NCBI RefSeq assembly: GCF_000230995.2
Contig: NC_019973.1
Coordinates: 5,532,001 to 5,596,000 of the forward strand
Reading direction: 5' to 3'
Origin: Mesorhizobium australicum WSM2073
GTDB lineage: Bacteria; Pseudomonadota; Alphaproteobacteria; Rhizobiales; Rhizobiaceae
Length of the DNA: 64,000 bases
This document shows, piece after piece, positions 34,022 through 42,675 of this stretch. How positions within the stretch are numbered: the first letter of the stretch is position 1; each line of letters starts with the position of its first letter. The notes under the pieces are model-generated. The model had not been told where the DNA came from. It ran no database searches and was given only the letters and a program-made list of their open reading frames with translations. The translations under genes and the position numbers were made by a program.

Positions 34022-34054
34022 TTTTCAGGCCCGGATCAAATCCGGGCCTGAAAA
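34022..34054 (+). terminator. Perfect 15-base hairpin between flp and cpaB
   Basis: TTTTCAGGCCCGGAT (34022-34036) and its exact complement (34040-34054) enclose a three-base loop. No T run follows on the plus strand beyond the stem. Probably a leaky terminator or an RNA-stabilising element that keeps pilin mRNA more abundant than the downstream assembly genes. Confidence 0.65.
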
Positions 34055-34100
34055 CACTCAGATCACTCGGCCGTTCTGCTGCCTTTTCGGGGTTTGGGCC

Positions 34101-35141
34101 ATGCGCGCCAATACGCTTATCATGATCGTTCTCGCCGGCGTGTTCGGCGTTCTGGCCGTTGTGCTGGTCAATATCTGGCTTGCAGGCCAGCGAAGCGCCA
34201 TGGCGCAAACGGGGGTCGTACAAGGCAGCACGGTCGTGGTTGCGGCAATGCCACTGAAGTTCGGTGACGCTCTGAGCGCAGATAAACTGCGCGAAGTCGC
34301 ATGGCCGGCGGGCGCGGTTCCAGCCGGGGCATTCAAGTCAACAAAAGACCTGTTAGCTGGCGACGGTGCCAAGCAGGCATTGCAAGCGATCGGCGTCAAT
34401 GAGCCGATTCTTGCCACCAAAATCACCGGCCCCGGCCAGCGCGCCACACTTTCGGCGGTGCTCGGCGAAGGCATGAAGGCCGTGTCCATTCGCGTCAACG
34501 ACGTGCTCGGCGTCGCCGGCTTCGTCTTCCCGGGCGACCGGGTCGATATTCTACTCACCCGCACGGCGCGCGGCGATGATGGTACGGATAAGAGTTTCGT
34601 CGATGTGCTGCTGCAGAGCATGAAGGTGCTCGCCATCGACCAAGTGGCCGACGAAAGCAAGGACAGCCCGACGGTGGTGAAGTCCGTGACGCTCGAGGCC
34701 AGTACCAGGGACGCGCAAAAGCTGACGCTGGCGGCAGGCGCCGGCCAATTGTCGCTGGCGCTGCGCCAGGCCGCGGCCAGCAAGGGCGAGACGACCGAAC
34801 GGGTTACGCTTTCCGACCTGAGCGGCGAAACGCCGGCCGACGTCGCAGCCAGGCAGGCGGAGCTCGACAAGAAAGCGGCCGCGGACGCATTGGCGGAAGC
34901 CGAGCGCAAGCGCGCCGACGACAAGATTGCCGGGCTTGCCCAGGCTGTGGAACGCGTTGGAAGCCGGCTTGACGAGTTGGGCAAGGCCAAGCCGATTCCC
35001 GTGGCGGTCCCGGCCCCGCCGGCCAAGGACGTCGTCAAGGAAGTGATCAAATATGTGCAGCCGGAGCCGCCTGCACGCGCCACGGTCGGGGTTTTCAGGG
35101 GCGTGAAGCTCGAAACCTATGACGTGCCGCGACAGCCATAG
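34101..35141 (+). CDS. cpaB: Flp pilus assembly protein CpaB/RcpC
   Basis: 346 residues. N-terminal membrane anchor LIMIVLAGVFGVLAVVLVNI, then SAF domain (VVVAAMPLKFGDALSADKLR) and RcpC-type region (GMKAVSIRVNDVLGVAGFVFPGDRVDILLT). A Lys/Ala-rich coiled coil (about 250-300) and a Pro-rich tail lie at the C-terminus. Periplasmic partner of the secretin. Confidence 0.92.
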   Translation: MRANTLIMIVLAGVFGVLAVVLVNIWLAGQRSAMAQTGVVQGSTVVVAAMPLKFGDALSADKLREVAWPAGAVPAGAFKSTKDLLAGDGAKQALQAIGVNEPILATKITGPGQRATLSAVLGEGMKAVSIRVNDVLGVAGFVFPGDRVDILLTRTARGDDGTDKSFVDVLLQSMKVLAIDQVADESKDSPTVVKSVTLEASTRDAQKLTLAAGAGQLSLALRQAAASKGETTERVTLSDLSGETPADVAARQAELDKKAAADALAEAERKRADDKIAGLAQAVERVGSRLDELGKAKPIPVAVPAPPAKDVVKEVIKYVQPEPPARATVGVFRGVKLETYDVPRQP

Positions 35142-35194
35142 AAAAAGTGCGCGATTGAATAGGGCTGCCACCGGCAGCCATTGGGGAGACGGGG

Positions 35195-36631
35195 ATGAAG
35201 GGGTTTTGGTTGGGGATGGCGACGGCCGCGCTGGCGGTGCTGCTGTCGAGCGTCGGGGCCGATGCGGCTGACCGTTTCATCGACGTGTCGAACCCCAGCG
35301 TCCATCGTGTTTTCCTGCCGATGTCGCAATCGGTGACAATCCAGGTGAACGCCAATCTCGGCGACATCGTCGTCGGCGACGAGAAGATCGCCGATGCGCA
35401 GCCGATGACCGATCGCACGCTCTATGTCATCGGCAAGGGCGCCGGCACCACCACGGTCAATCTCTTTTCAACGGACAAACGTTCGCTCGGCGTGATCCAG
35501 ATCGAGGTCGGCGTCGATGTCAGCGACATGGCGGCGGCGATCCGTCAGGTGTCGCCGAGGTCGCGGATAGAAATCGGCTCGGTCAATGGCAGGGTTCGGC
35601 TTGGCGGTCATGTCAAGGACGGCGCGACGCTGGCGGCCATCATGGAAGTTGCCCAGCAATACGGGCCCGACGCCATCATCAATGCCGTCACCGTCGACGA
35701 CAGCCAGCAGGTCAACCTGGAAGTGCGGGTCCTGGAAGCCAAGCGCAATGCCGGCCGCGATCTCGGCGTGTCGATCAGGACCAAGAACAGCAGGGGAACG
35801 ACGCGCACCGGCACTGGCATTGCGGCCGTCGATGAAGACGGCGTGGTGGCAAATCCGGCAGCAGACCTGGTCACCGGCCTGCTGTCGAACAGCAATCCGT
35901 TCGCAGCGCTGATCACCCGCGTCATCGACAGCAACATCAAGGTCGATTTGATCATCGAAGCACTTGAGGCCAAGGGTGTGGTGCGCACGCTTGCCGAGCC
36001 GAACCTCACCACGCTCTCCGGCGAGCCGGCCAGCTTCAACGCCGGCGGCCAAGTGCCGATCCGCAGCGTCGACGCCAACGGCCAGGTCCAGATCGAATAC
36101 AAGCAGTTCGGCGTCAATCTCCTGTTCACGCCGGTGGTGCTCGCCGACGACAAGATCCATATGAAACTTGCGCCGGAGGTCAGCGACCTGACCGGCTTCA
36201 CCACCGCCGGCGACCCGATCTTCACCAATCGCAAATTGGATACCGTCGTCGAATTGCGCGACGGCCAGAGCTTCGCGGTCGGCGGCCTGCTGTCGAGCAA
36301 GACCACCAAGCTTCAGAACCAGGTGCCGTGGCTCGGCCAGGTGCCGGTCATCGGCACTCTGTTTCGCAATTCGAGCAACCAGAAGGAAGAGACCGAGCTG
36401 GTCGTCATCGTCACGCCGCACATCGTGCGGCCGGTGAAGCCCGGCGAGCAGTTGGCGACGCCGTTCGACAAGACCCGGCCGGCCAACGACCCTGAGTTCT
36501 TCTTGCTCGGCCAGCTCGAAGTGAACAAGGACATGATCCGCAAGTACGAACACGGCGACGGCGTCACCGGCCCCTATGGCCACATGCTGGACTTCAAATC
36601 GAAGGACAAGATGCTCTATGTCAAGAAATAG
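35195..36631 (+). CDS. cpaC: Tad secretin CpaC/RcpA
   Basis: 478 residues. Signal peptide (KGFWLGMATAALAVLLSSVGADA), N-terminal pilus-secretin domain with FLPMSQSVTIQVNANLGDIV, BON-like domain, and C-terminal secretin core: LIIEALEAKGVVRTLAEPNL, VPIRSVDANGQ, RDGQSFAVGGLLSS and ELVVIVTPHIVRPV. Forms the outer-membrane channel. Confidence 0.95.
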   Translation: MKGFWLGMATAALAVLLSSVGADAADRFIDVSNPSVHRVFLPMSQSVTIQVNANLGDIVVGDEKIADAQPMTDRTLYVIGKGAGTTTVNLFSTDKRSLGVIQIEVGVDVSDMAAAIRQVSPRSRIEIGSVNGRVRLGGHVKDGATLAAIMEVAQQYGPDAIINAVTVDDSQQVNLEVRVLEAKRNAGRDLGVSIRTKNSRGTTRTGTGIAAVDEDGVVANPAADLVTGLLSNSNPFAALITRVIDSNIKVDLIIEALEAKGVVRTLAEPNLTTLSGEPASFNAGGQVPIRSVDANGQVQIEYKQFGVNLLFTPVVLADDKIHMKLAPEVSDLTGFTTAGDPIFTNRKLDTVVELRDGQSFAVGGLLSSKTTKLQNQVPWLGQVPVIGTLFRNSSNQKEETELVVIVTPHIVRPVKPGEQLATPFDKTRPANDPEFFLLGQLEVNKDMIRKYEHGDGVTGPYGHMLDFKSKDKMLYVKK

Positions 36632-36908
36632 CGCCTTGATCCTCATTCTGTGTGCCGGGTCGCTTTCAGGCTGCGCCGCGGACTATCTGAACCACTATGA
36701 CTCGGTGACCTTGGCCGCCGGCGACACGCAGAAGTTCAACTCGATGCTGCAGACGGTCGACCCGCTCAATCCTAACGCAAGGAATACCAAGATCGAGGGT
36801 GACGGCGCGCGCGCCGCTGCCGTTGCCAAGGCCTACAAATATCCGCCGCCGCCGCCGCCGCCGCCGGCCATCACGGTCAATGTCGGCGGGTCGGGCGTGA
36901 CGCCGTGA
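36618..36908 (+). CDS. Short Tad-associated lipoprotein (in the CpaD position)
   Basis: 96 residues; ATG lies inside the 3' end of cpaC (14-base overlap). Lipobox LSGC after a short hydrophobic signal, then a soluble part with DSVTLAAGDTQKFNSMLQTV and eight consecutive prolines near residue 80. Its position between cpaC and tadG is where cpaD usually lies, but it is about half the usual CpaD length. The DSVTLAAGD segment recurs in rhizobial pilus lipoproteins. Confidence 0.8.
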   Translation: MSRNSALILILCAGSLSGCAADYLNHYDSVTLAAGDTQKFNSMLQTVDPLNPNARNTKIEGDGARAAAVAKAYKYPPPPPPPPAITVNVGGSGVTP

Positions 36909-36979
36909 ACTGAACCGAAGGATGCGGAGGGCGCCGGGCATGCGAGGGGCTCTGGCGCAAGAAAGCAGAGAGTAAGGTC

Positions 36980-38566
36980 ATGTTGGGGACCATTCGTGCG
37001 TTCTGGAACGATCAGCGCGGCATAGCGATGATCCTCGTCGCGATTATGTTGCCGGTGATTATCGGCTTTGCTCTGCTGGTCATCGATATGTCCCGCGCCA
37101 ACAGCCTGCATAACGACCTGCAGAAGGGGGCCGATGCCCTCGCGCTTGCTGCGGCCGCAGAACTGGACGGCGGGACAGATGCGATAATTCGCGCAAATCG
37201 AGCCTTGGCCGACTCCGTTCTTGGTAACACACCCCTTGTCGACAACACTTATCGCTTCTCGGATCAGGGCAGCCAGAAAACGTTGACGTCGAGTGGCATC
37301 ACCTGGCGGTATCTAAGCAGCCTGCCAGCCAACGACAGCGACCCGATTGTAGCGGCAAACGTAATCACCGACGAATCGAATGACGCGGCCGACGCTCGGT
37401 TTGTCGAGGTGACTGTGAAGCCTACCGGCTTCGCGGCGATATTCCCGGCATCGTTCCTAACCGCAAATAACGCCGACAATAGCTTCTCTGTCGGAGCCAA
37501 GGCTGTCGCGGGGTTTAATAGCGCCGTGTGCGACTTTACCCCTGTTTTCATGTGCAATCCATATGAGATGGTTAACGGCACCAACGATGCCGGCGGCATT
37601 ACGCTGCAGCAGGCAGTAGCAGAAAGGAAATACCGTCGGCGGCTCATTCAGCTTCGAACCGTAGGTAACAATGCCGGATATTTCCCGGGCAATTTTGGTT
37701 TCCTGGAAACCGACGGCAAAGGAGCAAAGGGCCTAGCGACTGCCTTGGCATCAGCCAAGCCCGGTGCCTGTTACGGCAAGAACAGCATTACAACCGCCAC
37801 CGGCCAAAAGGCGGGTAAGGTGAAGGGGGCGATCAATCTGCGCTTCGGAATGCAGGAGTCTGGCAGCAACTTCAATGGGGCAGAGTTTGGTCCCGCAGTA
37901 AACGTCAGAAAAGGCGCAAAGAAAACCAGTGGAGGCAATACCTGTCCTTCATCAAACGACCTCACGTTCGATGTGGACGGGCAGACCCAAGGGCTCGGGC
38001 TTGATTCGTGCTTCAAAACCAACACCTGTACGATGATGGGCGGCCGCATGGGAGGAGGCGATTGGGATCTAAATACTAGTTCCAATTCGTATTGGAAGAT
38101 CAACCACATACCAAGCGGCATTGCCCTCCCGTCTGCGCTGCAAGGAACAGGCGACAATCTTCCGACCCGCTATGAAGTTTACAAGTACGAGAACGACCCC
38201 ACGCATAACCTAATCGACGACAAATCCAAAGCTCCCGGCAACGAAATAGGCAGACCGTCTAATAAATGCGAGGAACCTATCAGCTACGTCGACCGACGCC
38301 TTCTTTACGGAGCGGTCATAGACTGCCAAAAACTCGAAACGGACCCGAATGTAGATTTGGGTGGACATACTGAAAATTTGCCAGTGGAAGCATTTGCCAG
38401 TTTCTTCATTACACAACCGGTAAGAACCGACCGCTGTACCGGTAAGGGAACAACATGCTTTGACTATGACGCTGATATTTTTGTCGAACTGGTCGACGTG
38501 ACCGGTCACGCCGGCCAAGGCACACTCAACAATTTTCTCCGCGACGAACCGCAGCTTTACAGGTGA
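36980..38566 (+). CDS. TadG-like pilus-associated protein
   Basis: 528 residues. N-terminal TadG/TadE membrane segment with WNDQRGIAMILVAIMLPVII and the DMSRANSLHNDLQKGADALALAAAAELDG region. The large C-terminal part holds about ten cysteines (for example FMCNPYE, GACYGKN, DSCFKTNTC) and no VWA metal site. Base composition is visibly less GC-rich than cpaB/cpaC. Minor pilin-like tip or anchoring role. Confidence 0.85.
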   Translation: MLGTIRAFWNDQRGIAMILVAIMLPVIIGFALLVIDMSRANSLHNDLQKGADALALAAAAELDGGTDAIIRANRALADSVLGNTPLVDNTYRFSDQGSQKTLTSSGITWRYLSSLPANDSDPIVAANVITDESNDAADARFVEVTVKPTGFAAIFPASFLTANNADNSFSVGAKAVAGFNSAVCDFTPVFMCNPYEMVNGTNDAGGITLQQAVAERKYRRRLIQLRTVGNNAGYFPGNFGFLETDGKGAKGLATALASAKPGACYGKNSITTATGQKAGKVKGAINLRFGMQESGSNFNGAEFGPAVNVRKGAKKTSGGNTCPSSNDLTFDVDGQTQGLGLDSCFKTNTCTMMGGRMGGGDWDLNTSSNSYWKINHIPSGIALPSALQGTGDNLPTRYEVYKYENDPTHNLIDDKSKAPGNEIGRPSNKCEEPISYVDRRLLYGAVIDCQKLETDPNVDLGGHTENLPVEAFASFFITQPVRTDRCTGKGTTCFDYDADIFVELVDVTGHAGQGTLNNFLRDEPQLYR

Positions 38567-38570
38567 TGTG

Positions 38571-39095
38571 ATGCTGACAGCGCTGAGGTCGCTTTTATAC
38601 AGGTTTGGTGGCGAGGAGAGAGGGGCTGTTCTCGTCGAAATGACGTTAATTACGCCGCTAATGATCAGTCTTTCTGCCGGCGTTTTCGAGTTCGGAAATC
38701 TTCTCCATCAGAAGCTGCTGATTGAAGCTGGTCTCAATGACGGGGCTCGCTACGCGGCGCGCTGTAATCAGACATTCAATACAGCGTTGAACTGCGGCAC
38801 CTACGCGCGCAACATCGCCGCAACAGGATCGTACAATTGCGGCGGCGATTGCGCCGTTGCCAGCCGGGTCGCGGGCTGGCTGCCGGCGACGGTAATGGTC
38901 GATCTCAACCACCGCGTGATAACGGTGACTACCGACGCCAATGGCCTAGTGAACTACCATAGTACAACCCCCAATGTCCGGGTCGTTCGGCTCGATACTT
39001 CATTTACATACACCGGCGCTTCCTTGCTTAGCTATCTTGGCCTGGGACCGATCACCTTTTCCGCTGCCCACGAAGAACGCTACATCGGGTGGTGA
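38571..39095 (+). CDS. TadE-like minor pilin
   Basis: 174 residues from ATG 38571 (a GTG lies one codon upstream). Pilin-like N-terminus EERGAVLVEMTLITPLMISL, a Cys-rich middle (ARCNQTFNTALNCGTYAR, YNCGGDC) and a beta-strand C-terminus. Pseudopilin of the Tad pilus. Confidence 0.88.
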   Translation: MLTALRSLLYRFGGEERGAVLVEMTLITPLMISLSAGVFEFGNLLHQKLLIEAGLNDGARYAARCNQTFNTALNCGTYARNIAATGSYNCGGDCAVASRVAGWLPATVMVDLNHRVITVTTDANGLVNYHSTTPNVRVVRLDTSFTYTGASLLSYLGLGPITFSAAHEERYIGW

Positions 39096-39096
39096 G

Positions 39097-39738
39097 ATGC
39101 ACGCATTAGCCCGGTTCAGGAAAGAGGAAGACGGCGCTACGATGGTGGAAGCCGCCATCAGCATGACCCTGCTGCTGATACTAACCCTCGGCTTCGTGGA
39201 TTTTGGCTACGCCTGGTATCAATGGAATTCCGCGACCAAAGCCGTGGAAATCGGGGCACGCATGGCTTCGATCTCAGACCCGATCGCACCCGAAATCGCG
39301 GCGGCTGGACTCACGACAACACCAGGCGATCCGATCCCTGTAGGCAACTACGACTTTACGTGCAATGGCGCCACCAGCACTTGCAGCTGTGTCGGCACGG
39401 GATGCACAGCAACATTCACCGCCGCTAATTTCAACAAGATCTTTCGCGGAGACGCGACGGGCACCGGCACCTGCCCGCCGCTCGCGGCAGGACAACGGCC
39501 GGGCATGTGCCATTTCTTTCCGATGCTCCTGCCCGCCAATGTCGTCGTGCGATATGTGGCCACGGGATTGGGTTACCAAACTCGTCCGGGCGGGCCGGTC
39601 CCAACAATAACTGTCAATTTGCAGGGCGTCACATTCCAATTCTTCTTTCTCGGCGCCTTGCTTGGTTTCAACAACCTCACAATGCCCTCCATGCTGAGCA
39701 CGGTCACGGGCGAAGATCTGAAGAGCACCGCGCCATGA
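39097..39738 (+). CDS. Second TadE/TadF-like minor pilin
   Basis: 213 residues, one base after the previous stop. N-terminus EEDGATMVEAAISMTLLLIL is pilin-like; the middle is Cys-rich (FTCNGATSTCSCVGTGC, TCPPL, MCHFFP). The ATG of cpaE overlaps its stop. Confidence 0.87.
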   Translation: MHALARFRKEEDGATMVEAAISMTLLLILTLGFVDFGYAWYQWNSATKAVEIGARMASISDPIAPEIAAAGLTTTPGDPIPVGNYDFTCNGATSTCSCVGTGCTATFTAANFNKIFRGDATGTGTCPPLAAGQRPGMCHFFPMLLPANVVVRYVATGLGYQTRPGGPVPTITVNLQGVTFQFFFLGALLGFNNLTMPSMLSTVTGEDLKSTAP

Positions 39739-40898
39739 ACGCCATCAGCACCAAGGTTACCCCCACCAAGCGCAAGCAGGTTGCGCTGTTTTCCTCCGAT
39801 CCGAATTTCAAGCGCGATGTGGCGACGCGGCTCGATGCGCTGGCGATCTATGATGTGCGGGTTGCCGAGACGGGCGATTTTCTCAAGGGGCCGCCGGCCG
39901 ACACGCGTCCGGGCATCGTCATCCTCGATCTCGGCAATGGCGAATTGCTCGGCAATCCAGGCATCGTCGAGGCGCGCGCGCTGTGGGCTGGTGTGCCGCT
40001 GATCGCGGTTTCGGACGAGCTGACATCGGAGCAGACGCGCGTTCTGGTGCGCATGAATGCCTCGGACTGGCTGCACAAGCCGCTCGACGGCAAGGAACTG
40101 CTCAACGCCGTCACCTTCCACGACAGCGGCAACCAGGGCGCCAAGAGCCGCATCATCACCTTCATCAGCGCCAGCGGCGGCGCCGGCGCCACGACGCTGG
40201 CGCTGTCGGCGGCCGAATTCCTGGCCTCGAAATCGACGGAGCGCGCGGCCTCGACCTGCCTGGTCGACCTCGACTTCCAGAGCGCCAATTGCGGCGCCTA
40301 TCTCAACCTGTTCAACCAGTTCGACCTTGCCGGCATTATCGGCCAGCCGGAACGGCTCGATGTCGAACTGATGGACGTCATCAAGCTGTCGCGGCCTTCC
40401 GGCCTGACGCTCTACGCCTTCGAGCGGCCGCAACTGCCGTTCGAGCCGCAGGGCGCCGATTTCGTCTTCCGGCTGCTCGATCTCGTCGCCTACCGTTTCG
40501 ACGACATTGTCATCGACCTGCCGAACATCGAAACGCCCTGGCACAATTCCGTGCTGTCGACGAGCGACGAGATCTTCATCGTCTTCGAGCTCAATGTCGC
40601 TTCGCTGCGGCAAGGCAAACGGCTCTACAAGAAGATCCGCGAGCTGCGCGGCAATGCCGTCTCGATCACGCTGGTCGCCAACAAGCACAAGCGCAAATGG
40701 TTCGGCAACCACTTCTCGCGCAGCGAGCTGGAGAAGATCTTCAAGGCGCCGCACATCAAGTCGGTCGGCCTCGACAACGCCCTGCTGGCCGACGCGCTGA
40801 ACCGCGCCATGCTGCCGTCCGAAGTGGATGGGCGGGCGCGCTTCAACAAGGACCTGAAGAAGATGTTCCGCGAGCGGCTCGACGATGCGGCCCGCTAG
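39735..40898 (+). CDS. cpaE: CpaE/TadZ-like localisation ATPase
   Basis: 387 residues. N-terminal receiver-like domain without phosphorylation site certainty (VILDLGNGELLG), then a MinD/ParA-like ATPase: deviant Walker A ISASGGAGATTLALSAAE, CLVDLDFQSANCGAYLNLF and DDIVIDLPNIETPW. The signature Lys of the P-loop is replaced (GGAGATT), as in several CpaE proteins. Directs polar pilus placement. Confidence 0.92.
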   Translation: MNAISTKVTPTKRKQVALFSSDPNFKRDVATRLDALAIYDVRVAETGDFLKGPPADTRPGIVILDLGNGELLGNPGIVEARALWAGVPLIAVSDELTSEQTRVLVRMNASDWLHKPLDGKELLNAVTFHDSGNQGAKSRIITFISASGGAGATTLALSAAEFLASKSTERAASTCLVDLDFQSANCGAYLNLFNQFDLAGIIGQPERLDVELMDVIKLSRPSGLTLYAFERPQLPFEPQGADFVFRLLDLVAYRFDDIVIDLPNIETPWHNSVLSTSDEIFIVFELNVASLRQGKRLYKKIRELRGNAVSITLVANKHKRKWFGNHFSRSELEKIFKAPHIKSVGLDNALLADALNRAMLPSEVDGRARFNKDLKKMFRERLDDAAR

Positions 40899-41457
40899 CG
40901 GCCACCGCCTGCGGCTGACAGCCGCCTGCCTGCTTGGCCTGGCGCTGGCGCCCGCGGCCGGGCAGACTGCGTTGGCGGACAGCCGCCCGCCTCTGCCGGC
41001 CATGGGCCCCAGCCTGCGCAAGACCGTGGCGTTTTCCACCCAGGAGAAGACCGGGACCATCATCATCCGCAAGCAGGAAAAAGCGCTCTATCTGGTGACC
41101 GGCAAGGGCGAGGCCCTGCGCTACCGGATCAGTGTCGGACGCGATGGCTTCGGCTGGACGGGTACGGTCCAGGTGGGAGCCAAGACCGAGTGGCCTGCGT
41201 GGCGACCGCCCAGGGAAATGCGCGCCCGCCAGCCGGAATTGCCTGACATGGTGCCCTCGGGGCCGTACAATCCACTCGGCGCAAGGGCGCTCTATCTGCT
41301 TCGGGACGGCCGCGACACGCTCTATCGCATCCATGGCACCAACGACCCTTCGGGCGTGGGTTTCGACGGCACGTCGGGCTGTTTTCGCCTGACCAATACC
41401 GATGTCATCGATCTTTTCAGGCGCGTGCCTGTCGGCACCAAGGTGGTGGTCCAATGA
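40885..41457 (+). CDS. L,D-transpeptidase (YkuD family)
   Basis: 190 residues, overlapping cpaE by 14 bases. Signal peptide (LTAACLLGLALAPAAGQTALA), then YkuD domain with IIIRKQEKALYLVTGKG and the active-site block RIHGTNDPSGVGFDGTSGCF (His and nucleophilic Cys). Cross-links or anchors peptidoglycan in the periplasm. Its coupling to the Tad operon suggests local wall remodelling for the pilus channel. Confidence 0.92.
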   Translation: MRPASGHRLRLTAACLLGLALAPAAGQTALADSRPPLPAMGPSLRKTVAFSTQEKTGTIIIRKQEKALYLVTGKGEALRYRISVGRDGFGWTGTVQVGAKTEWPAWRPPREMRARQPELPDMVPSGPYNPLGARALYLLRDGRDTLYRIHGTNDPSGVGFDGTSGCFRLTNTDVIDLFRRVPVGTKVVVQ

Positions 41458-42017
41458 CGACGATCAGCGATCCCGACGACCTTGTGCTAGCGGTCGAACC
41501 GCTGTTGCTCGACAGGGAGAAGAGCCGGTCCAGGCTCGCCATTGCCGTCTCTGTCGGCCTGGCGCTGTTTGCCCTGCTGAACGCCACCGCGGCCGTCTAT
41601 CTCTACCGCGGCATCAACGATCTGCGCGCGATCGAGGCGCGGCTGGAGGACCTCGGCCAGTTCGAGCAGCGCATGAGCACGCGGCTCGACACCGTCAACA
41701 ATGGATTTCAAAGCCGGTTCGAGGCGCTGGACGACCGGCTGCGGGCAAGCTTCGGCGAGGTCAACGCCAACATCGCCCGGCAGCCACCGGAGATGTCGGG
41801 AAATCACGGTGGCGAGGAGCCGCGCGTCGTCGAACTCCCCTCGCCCGCCGAAGATACGGCAGCGGTCGCCAGCGCCGCCGACGCAGAGCCCGCCATCGGG
41901 GATATGCCGCGGGTAACGCGAAGGCGGTCGGCTCCTGCAGCGCCTCCCGCGCCGAGCTCCAACTACCAGCGGAGCGTATCGCCGGAAGGCAAGGTCACCT
42001 ATCACAAGATAAACTAG
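41454..42017 (+). CDS. Membrane-anchored coiled-coil protein
   Basis: 187 residues, ATG overlapping the transpeptidase stop. One membrane span (about 28-50; IAVSVGLALFALLNATAAVY), then a coiled coil (LRAIEARLEDLGQFEQRMST to about 115) and a Pro/Ala-rich tail ending in SPEGKVTYHKIN. Probably periplasmic. Function unknown; the operon position links it to the Tad pilus or its wall passage. Confidence 0.8.
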   Translation: MTTISDPDDLVLAVEPLLLDREKSRSRLAIAVSVGLALFALLNATAAVYLYRGINDLRAIEARLEDLGQFEQRMSTRLDTVNNGFQSRFEALDDRLRASFGEVNANIARQPPEMSGNHGGEEPRVVELPSPAEDTAAVASAADAEPAIGDMPRVTRRRSAPAAPPAPSSNYQRSVSPEGKVTYHKIN

Positions 42018-42054
42018 GACGGGACCTGCGCGCGGCCCGTAGCACTGCGCTGGT

Positions 42055-42591
42055 CTAGAAATCCCGCTGCAGTGCCATGATCCGGACGCGCCGCGATTCA
42101 ACGCGCATGCCGAGTTCACGGACATAGGCAAGGTGGCAATAGGCGCAGGCGGTGACCCCGATGACCGCCAGCAGGCAGTTCAGCCAGGTGAAATCCATCA
42201 TCAGCGAGAACCGAAAGCCACTCGGCGCCGTGAACGCGGCAATGGTGCTGGCGGTCTGCGAACGGCCACCAATGAAGATCATCGACGCCGCGAGGATCAA
42301 GATGCCGTGGTTGGCAAGAAAGAATGCGGCCGACCTTCTGGCCCGGCTTGCCATCCAGCAGACCACCAGGGCCGCGCCCAGCAGAGCGAAATCCAGGACC
42401 ATCGACCCTCCCAGATAGACGTCGACCTGCTGCCAGACCATGCCCGACGAGGGGTGCAAGGCGAGCCAGATCTTCCACATGTCGGGGCTTGCGGGGTAGG
42501 TTCCGAGCAGGAGCGTGGCCATTCGCTCCGCCGCCAGGATCAGCAGGACACAGGCAGGAAAGGCGAAAAGCAATAGTGGTTGGCGCTTCAT
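42055..42591 (-). CDS. Four-helix inner-membrane protein of unknown function
   Basis: 178 residues from ATG 42591; an in-frame start at 42627 adds 12 residues. Four hydrophobic segments (PLLLFAFPACVLLILAAERM; SMVLDFALLGAALVVCWMAS; HGILILAASMIFIGG; TWLNCLLAVIGVTACAY). No catalytic motif recognised. Convergent with the Tad operon. Confidence 0.75.
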   Translation of the reverse strand: MKRQPLLLFAFPACVLLILAAERMATLLLGTYPASPDMWKIWLALHPSSGMVWQQVDVYLGGSMVLDFALLGAALVVCWMASRARRSAAFFLANHGILILAASMIFIGGRSQTASTIAAFTAPSGFRFSLMMDFTWLNCLLAVIGVTACAYCHLAYVRELGMRVESRRVRIMALQRDF

Positions 42592-42675
42592 GGTGCCTCG
42601 CAATCTGGCAGGCAGATTACGCGCCATGAGTTGCGCAAGGCTTAACGGGGGAAGGTTCGGCTGAGACAGGATCGA

